From: Primula veris
Lineage: Eukaryota; Streptophyta; Magnoliopsida; Ericales; Primulaceae
Assembly: GCA_963682055.1 (NCBI GenBank)
Contig: OY821750.1
Location: forward strand, 10,790,501 to 10,854,500
DNA length: 64,000 bases
Direction of reading: 5' to 3'
This document shows, piece by piece, positions 59,175 through 64,000 of the stretch. Numbering within the stretch: the stretch's first letter is position 1; every line of letters begins with the position of its first letter. The translations under genes were made by a program, and so were the position numbers. The notes below the pieces were generated by a model that was given only the letters and a program-made list of their open reading frames with translations, was not told where the DNA came from and did not search any database.

Positions 59175-59597
59175 GTGTTGGTATTCCAAAAAAAAAATGG
59201 AGTTGTCGAAGGAAAACATAGACACGTACTTAATGCGGCTCGATGTTTACGTTTTCAAGCCCATCCACCTATACGTTTTTGGGGCAAGTGTATCCTAACG
59301 ACAGTTTATTTGATTAATAGAACTCCGAAAAAAACTCTAAAAAACGGCTCTCCTCATGTACAACTTTTCTAAAGAAACCCAAATTACACCTACATGCGTG
59401 TGTTTGGATATCTATGGTATGCACAAACCTTGTTCGTTAATTGCAGTGTTCCTTGTATTTTTTTAGGATATCCACCTAGGCATCTTGGATATCCTTTATT
59501 AAATCTTGACACACATAAGATTTTTATTTCTCGATATGTCACTTTTATTGAAAACACTTTTCCTTCACAAGATGAAAAATTGTTTGTTGCCTCCTAA
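59175..59597 (+). pseudogene. Copia integrase remnant
   Basis: NGVVEGKHRHVLNAARCLRF matches the segment with the catalytic Glu (normally NGVVERKHRH). It continues with PIRFWGKCILTTVYLINRTP and, in another frame, VFGYLWYAQT and ISRYVTFIENTFP. Two frames and missing upstream core. Confidence 0.85.
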
Positions 59598-59639
59598 GCG
59601 GCCAAATCTTAGAGTGGAATAAGTTTTACGTATGATTTT

Positions 59640-60690
59640 CGCGAAATAAAAAACTAGAGCAAATAGCTACACAAAAAAGGAGATTATAAACTTAATGATA
59701 TGCAACCTCGAATATAAATTTAACTTAAGCTATGCAAGCAACCAATTAAGAAATAATATAATGCGGAAATTAAACAGTAAGGGAAATAAATTGACACACG
59801 ATGTATACATGTTCGACAAACCCGCATATGTTCTCTCCCCGAAATTAAACGTTACTAGCTATTATCACTATAATTTTCTTCACAGCATTACAACCTAACA
59901 ATCTAATCGATTGATTAAGCTCGCGCTCACTCTATAAGTATGTCGAATAAAAAGACCTGGAGCTTTTGAACTACACTTGCTTACAAAACCTCTACCCGAT
60001 CACTCGCTCACAAATCAGCTTATAAAACACTATACAAATTTGAATCAAATAGTGTATCGCTCACAAACAAGCATTCTTGAGTTGCTTATAAGATTATAAG
60101 ATGAATACTCTCAAGAATATATATAGGAATAAGTGAGTAATTTGTAGCATTAGACTTTTTCTTGATCTTTTTAATTGAATTGATATTTAGGTTGGGTGTG
60201 TAATGGATGTAATTTGGAGAGGGATTGAGGTGTTTTTGCAGACCCAATTTGTCTATTGGTCCTTATGTGACCCAATTTACAATGGGTTTATGAGTGAAGG
60301 TTGCATTCGCTGTGCCCGACAGCTCTGATTGATTGTTGGACTTACTAACTCTATGTTTGATTGACCAAAAAGAACAACGCATTATAACTTTACAACGTGT
60401 TGTGGTCTTCATTTCTCTCTTCGCCGGTCACAACATGTTGTGGTGTTACAACATGTTGTAATTTTCCTTGCTCTCTTCTCTGTTCACAATGCGTTGTCGT
60501 GTTACAACGTGTTGTGGTCTTTCTTGATCTTTAACTTAGTTATTGAATAGCAATCCGATTTCAATCTTTTATATACTATAACTCATAAACACTTGAGAAA
60601 TCATTAGACAACACATAATGAGCTTTATTAAGTGTTAATTCGTTTTAATTATTATCAAATACGGATTTTTACAAAAACAAGATTCAATAT
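59640..60690 (-). repeat. Divergent Sirevirus-like LTR, minus strand
   Basis: Read on the minus strand, 59890-60110 aligns by eye with the LTR at 19608-20871: gagcgagtga.(c/t)gggtagagg, aagcaagtgtag(t/c)t(c/t)aaaagctc.aggtc and the taatc(a/g)(a/g)(t/c)(t/c)gatt block appear in the same order. Other matches are aagcaa.caa/ggttcggcaaacc-like text (59740-59830) and the U3 start with ttattatcaaa (60650). In U3 it carries three pairs of a different palindrome (60373-60516). Ends are approximate; no TSD was found, and it may be a solo LTR. Confidence 0.75.
60373..60516. promoter_or_regulatory. Paired ACAACGTGTTGT palindromes in the divergent LTR
   Basis: Three pairs lie at 60373-60403, 60429-60460 and 60485-60516. 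The members of a pair (acaacatgttgt, acaacgtgttgt and variants) are 18 bp apart, and pairs recur every 56 bp with a ctctctt-type filler. Layout and position in U3 parallel the array in the intact element, but the motif is different. Confidence 0.8.
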
Positions 60691-61369
60691 TATTTCTAGC
60701 TCCTACAGATTCATTAATACAAAATAATCATTCCTTAACACCTTTAGAAGATAATTATACCTTTGAAAATTCTTATCAACCACAACACACCACAACCCAA
60801 GCAATCTAACCAGAAGCTAGTCCCAGACCTTGACAAACGATTTTTTTTTTTAACCAATGCGACCACCCGACTACCCACAAACTAATACCTATATCCCAAT
60901 CCTCTATAACTAGCTCTTTACAAGAAGCTAGTACCCCCCATCAATATGTGTCGACCAACAATCTCAAACACAACCTAGTCCAAGAAACCACAGCATGCCT
61001 ATACTCTGACAATTACACCGCCACCCAGTAACATACATGAACGACCTAGTTGCATAAGTAAACCCTCGGCCCATCTGGAAGACTTTGTATGTCCTACGTT
61101 AACTTCACGTTCTACCGCAGAATCATTGAATTCGCTGTTGACTTTAGATACATTTCATCCAATCGTTAACTGTATTTCTTATGATAATTTATCTTCGTCT
61201 CATTTATCATTTTTAATTGTTTTATATCAAACAAAAAAAAACCTGTTCCTACGCTCAAGCCATTAAATACCTACGCTGAAAGGCGATACACATAGAAATA
61301 GATGCCCTCGAAGCCAATAAGACCTGGCCCATATCTACCCCCCTCCGGAAAAAAAAACCTATTGGGTGT
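60691..61369 (+). other. Linker between copia integrase and RT, decayed
   Basis: This is the position of the variable copia linker. Text such as aagataattatac..ccacaacacaccacaac is low-complexity and has no conserved motif. RT-like text starts at about 61300. Confidence 0.4.
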
Positions 61370-62368
61370 AAATGGATTTTAAAAACCTATCGGGTGTAAA
61401 TGGATTTTTAAAACCAAATTGCATGCAGATGGAACTGTAGAACGATACATAGCTCGCTTAGCTGCAAAAGGTTACACACAAATTGAAGTATTAGAGTACC
61501 ATGAAACTTTTGCACCAGTTGTAAAACTAGTTACTGTTTGTTGTGTTCTAGTTGTCGCAACTCCTCGTAATTGGCATCTACATATCAGCTTAATGTTAAT
61601 AATGTTTTTTTACATAGAGACCTCCACGAAGAAGTCTACATGTCTTCACCTCCTGGATATAGAAGACACGAGGAGAAACGTGTTTGCCATCTTCAAACAT
61701 CTCTATACGACCTCAAAGAAGCATCCATAAATTGGTATGCTAAGTTGTTAACAATTTTGCTTTGTGCAGGTTTTAAACAATCACACGCAGATAACTCGCT
61801 CTTTACGCGTATTAAAGGATCCAAATTTATGGCTATACTTGTATATGTCGATGATCTTCTTCTCACACGAAATGATATGGAATCTATTATATAGCTCAAG
61901 TTGTTAATATCACAACAATTTTACCTCAAAGGCCTTGGTAAACTTAAATACTTTCTTGGTATTGAGGTTGCTCGTTCGACTCATGGAATTTTTATAAATC
62001 GAAGAAAATATATATTAGATATTCTTTCGGACTCTGGACAACTTAGATGCCGCCTTGCCTCTTCCCCTATAGAACAAAAATTGAAGCTAGATCCTAATTC
62101 TGGTGACATACTTTCGGACCCAAGTACGTATCGACGACTCATAGGCCTCTTCATCTATCTCTCTATTACACGACCCGGCATCGCATTTGCAGTCAACCTT
62201 CTTAGCCAATTTATGCAATTTCGAGAGTTCGACATTTTGAAGCCGCTCGTGTTTTACGATATTAAAAAGGTACAATCACTCATGGACTTTTCTTTCCTTA
62301 AAAAAATACGCTTCATCTCTCTGCCTATACTGATTGAGATTGGGCTTGTTGTCCTAGAACTCGACGCT
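61370..62368 (+). pseudogene. Copia reverse transcriptase remnant, up to start of RNase H
   Basis: ARLAAKGYTQIEVLEYHETF and APVVKL open the RT. After a frame change come VNNVFLHRDLHEEVYMSSPP, SLYDLKEASINWYAKL and the catalytic LVYVDDLLLT. After a stop come YFLGIEVARSTHGIFI and SITRPGIAFAVNLLSQFM. The last ~100 bp are the start of RNase H and end at the insertion at 62374. Confidence 0.9.
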
Positions 62369-63556
62369 CTAACTGTTGGTTTTCGTGTACGAAATAACAA
62401 TTAAACAATAATTAAAGGACTAGAAAAAAATAATCAAAACCAGTGTAATCTTTATTAATTTCGAATTGAAATTGAAATTACAGATTACAACATGTAGGTA
62501 CTAAATAGAAATTAAAGCAAACGTTATTCAGATTATTATTAATTAATAATCTGATGTACTGAATTGCAATAAATAGAAACTGTCGGACTGGAAAGTATAA
62601 ACTTAACAGCTGGATTGTTCTGATTGAAATTGAAATAACAGGACTGAATTGAAACTATTCTAATTACTGAATTAAATTACAGAATTGAAATTACAGAATA
62701 AAACAGTACTTTAAAGAAATTACAGAAAAGTAAAAACAGAATTAAAAATTACAGCTAAGTACAGTAAATTAAAATACTGAAATAAAATACAGAATTGAAA
62801 AGACACAAATATAAATTATAGAATTGAAAAGCGGTAATTTAAAAGACAGGATTAAAAGACGAGGCGACTGTAAACAGTCTGCCCTTAACCGATATTCGTC
62901 CATCCACCTTAATGTTTCTGGTTGCGTTGGCGCTTCGATCCCAAGGTATAACATCTCGGATGACTCGCCGGAAACTGACGACGAGTCAAGGTCGAGCTGT
63001 TGGTGGGTGGCTCTCTCTGTTTCTAATATGCTATGAAAAAATATATGCTGTTTAGAGAGATGATTTTCGTGTGTTTGAATGAGAGGGGGAGGCTGCCTCC
63101 CCAAGACCCAAGACCCGAGACATTCCCCAAGGCCCAAGGTCCGCGTCCCGAGACCCGAGCGAGCGTGTGCGTGTGTGGTACACACTAACACACTCATGAG
63201 TATGTGGACATGATAGTTTAACAACTACGTGGGATAGACTTGTATTTATATTATAAAAATCACTCCTGATTTTACAATGTGTGATAACCATCATGGTTTA
63301 AATCCCATTTCTTTTTCCATTTTCCAGCATTGGCTTTTTTACCTCTTTCGAGTACCAACCTTCGATGCCAATTATCATTCACACTCATTCTCCGAATAGG
63401 TCATGCGATATACCGTTGCGAAGCTCGTCGCACGAGCTACTCAAACGCTTTGAGTACGGCTTCATAAATTCTGAGTTGTCGCATTGAATATTGACTCAAA
63501 GATGGTCCCTGACCACTCGGAACAGCCATGTTTAAAACATGTTTTCCAACACTAGC
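62369..63556 (-). mobile_element. 1178-bp LTR-like insertion with imperfect TSD
   Basis: The body is 62374-63551, TGTTGG...CCAACA, flanked by ctaac (62369-62373) and ctagc (63552-63556). Removing it restores continuity between RRS and SG.-type RNase H text of the host copia, which supports the boundaries. The interior is a non-coding AGAATTAAA-rich tract, then a GC-richer block at 62870-63022 shared with 31688-31845. Probably a solo LTR; orientation is taken from the relative at 32043. Confidence 0.72.
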
Positions 63557-63971
63557 TCCGGTTACCCTTGGTTCCAGTCTTATTTCTTGGCATACAAAGA
63601 AACAATGTGCTGTTTCTCGATTCTCCTCCGAAGCTGAATATCGAGCAATAGCTTCGACTACATGTGAACTTACTTGGCTTCGTACCCTCCTCGCCGACTT
63701 AGCCGTCCTACATCCTCGGCCCTCATCATTATTCTGCAATAACCAAGCCGTCATTCACATTGCACATAACCACATGTTTCATGAGAGGACAAAACATATA
63801 AAGATTGATTTTCATCTCATACGAGAAAAAATCCTAAGAAAATTTGTTGTATTACTACATCTAGGCACAATCAATCAGCTCGCCGACGTTTTTACAAAAG
63901 CACTTGGGTTGATTGTTTGCGTTACATTGATTTCCAAACTTTGGGTTTTGCCTCTAAACGTACCAGCTTGA
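63557..63971 (+). pseudogene. Copia RNase H remnant
   Basis: VTLGSSLISWHTKKQCAVSR, SSEAEYRAIA, CELTWLRTLL, FCNNQAVIHIAHN and HERTKHIKIDFHLIREK form the C-terminal RNase H of copia pol, ending ADVFTKALG. It is open over this stretch and continues the RNase H text left of the insertion at 62374. Confidence 0.9.
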
Positions 63972-64000
63972 GAGGGAGTATTACAAATTAAACAAACAAT

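Larger units (their letters stand above)
58080..64000 (+). mobile_element. Decayed Ty1/copia element, interrupted by three later insertions
   Basis: pol fragments occur in copia order: protease (58110-58292), integrase (59175-59597), RT (61370-62368) and RNase H (63557-63971). Between them sit a hAT MITE (58515-58699), a divergent Sirevirus-like LTR (about 59640-60690) and an LTR-like insertion (62374-63551). No LTR of the host element itself was found; its 3' end may lie beyond the window, after the gagggagtatt purine tract at about 63971. Confidence 0.8.

Noticed and set aside
63437..63754. Minus-strand ORF of 105 codons (and 62769-63224)
   Set aside because: It overlaps the copia RNase H text on the other strand and an LTR-like insertion; it has no domain.

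Overview
The window is nuclear DNA of a flowering plant, probably a eudicot. It shows plant splice sites, AT-rich introns, a plant-type fused TenA/HAD thiamin gene, an F-box gene, and dense nested plant retrotransposons. I cannot name the species. Two host genes look intact: a six-exon TH2 gene (thiamin salvage/TMP phosphatase, 7462-14906, + strand) and a single-exon F-box gene (55400-56611, + strand). Nearly everything else is transposable-element DNA or its debris.

Layout. 1-7191: 5' part of a minus-strand Ty3/gypsy element of the Tat type (gag, protease, RT, two RNase H domains, integrase), with a minisatellite in its 3' region, a tRNA-Asp-type primer site and a 530-bp 5' LTR ending about 270 bp before the TH2 start codon. 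7192-14906: TH2. 14907-19602: intergenic DNA with a tRNA-derived SINE flanked by target-site duplications (TSDs) and several MITEs. 19608-29457: a complete, young Sirevirus-like Ty1/copia element (two ~1.27-kb LTRs, TSD gtaat) with gag, an open 1042-aa pol and an extra 444-aa ORF between pol and the 3' LTR. 29463-38060: decayed non-coding repeats. 38064-39560: decayed MULE/FAR1-type remnant with a zinc knuckle, a tandemly repeated mini-exon and an OTU-like domain. 40150-43335: extremely A/T-rich inverted-repeat structure around a 22-bp satellite. 43340-47800: AT-rich DNA with small tandem repeats. 47820-53297: badly decayed copia element with a clear 214-bp 3' LTR. 53345-58080: F-box gene and flanks. 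58080-64000: another decayed copia element interrupted by a hAT MITE, a divergent Sirevirus-like LTR and a 1178-bp LTR-like insertion.

The most interesting signal is in the young Sirevirus-like element. Its LTRs carry four 70-bp units, each with two copies of a 10-bp CpG-rich near-palindrome (CGACCGATCG) about 21 bp apart. The same paired motif, with 20-21 bp and 70 bp phasing, recurs in 25899-26040 just upstream of the extra ORF. A diverged relative of the LTR at about 59640-60690 keeps the paired-palindrome layout but uses a different palindrome (ACAACGTGTTGT, 18 bp apart). This suggests a fast-evolving cis-element array, possibly co-evolving with an element-encoded binding protein; the extra ORF is a candidate. 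That link is inference.
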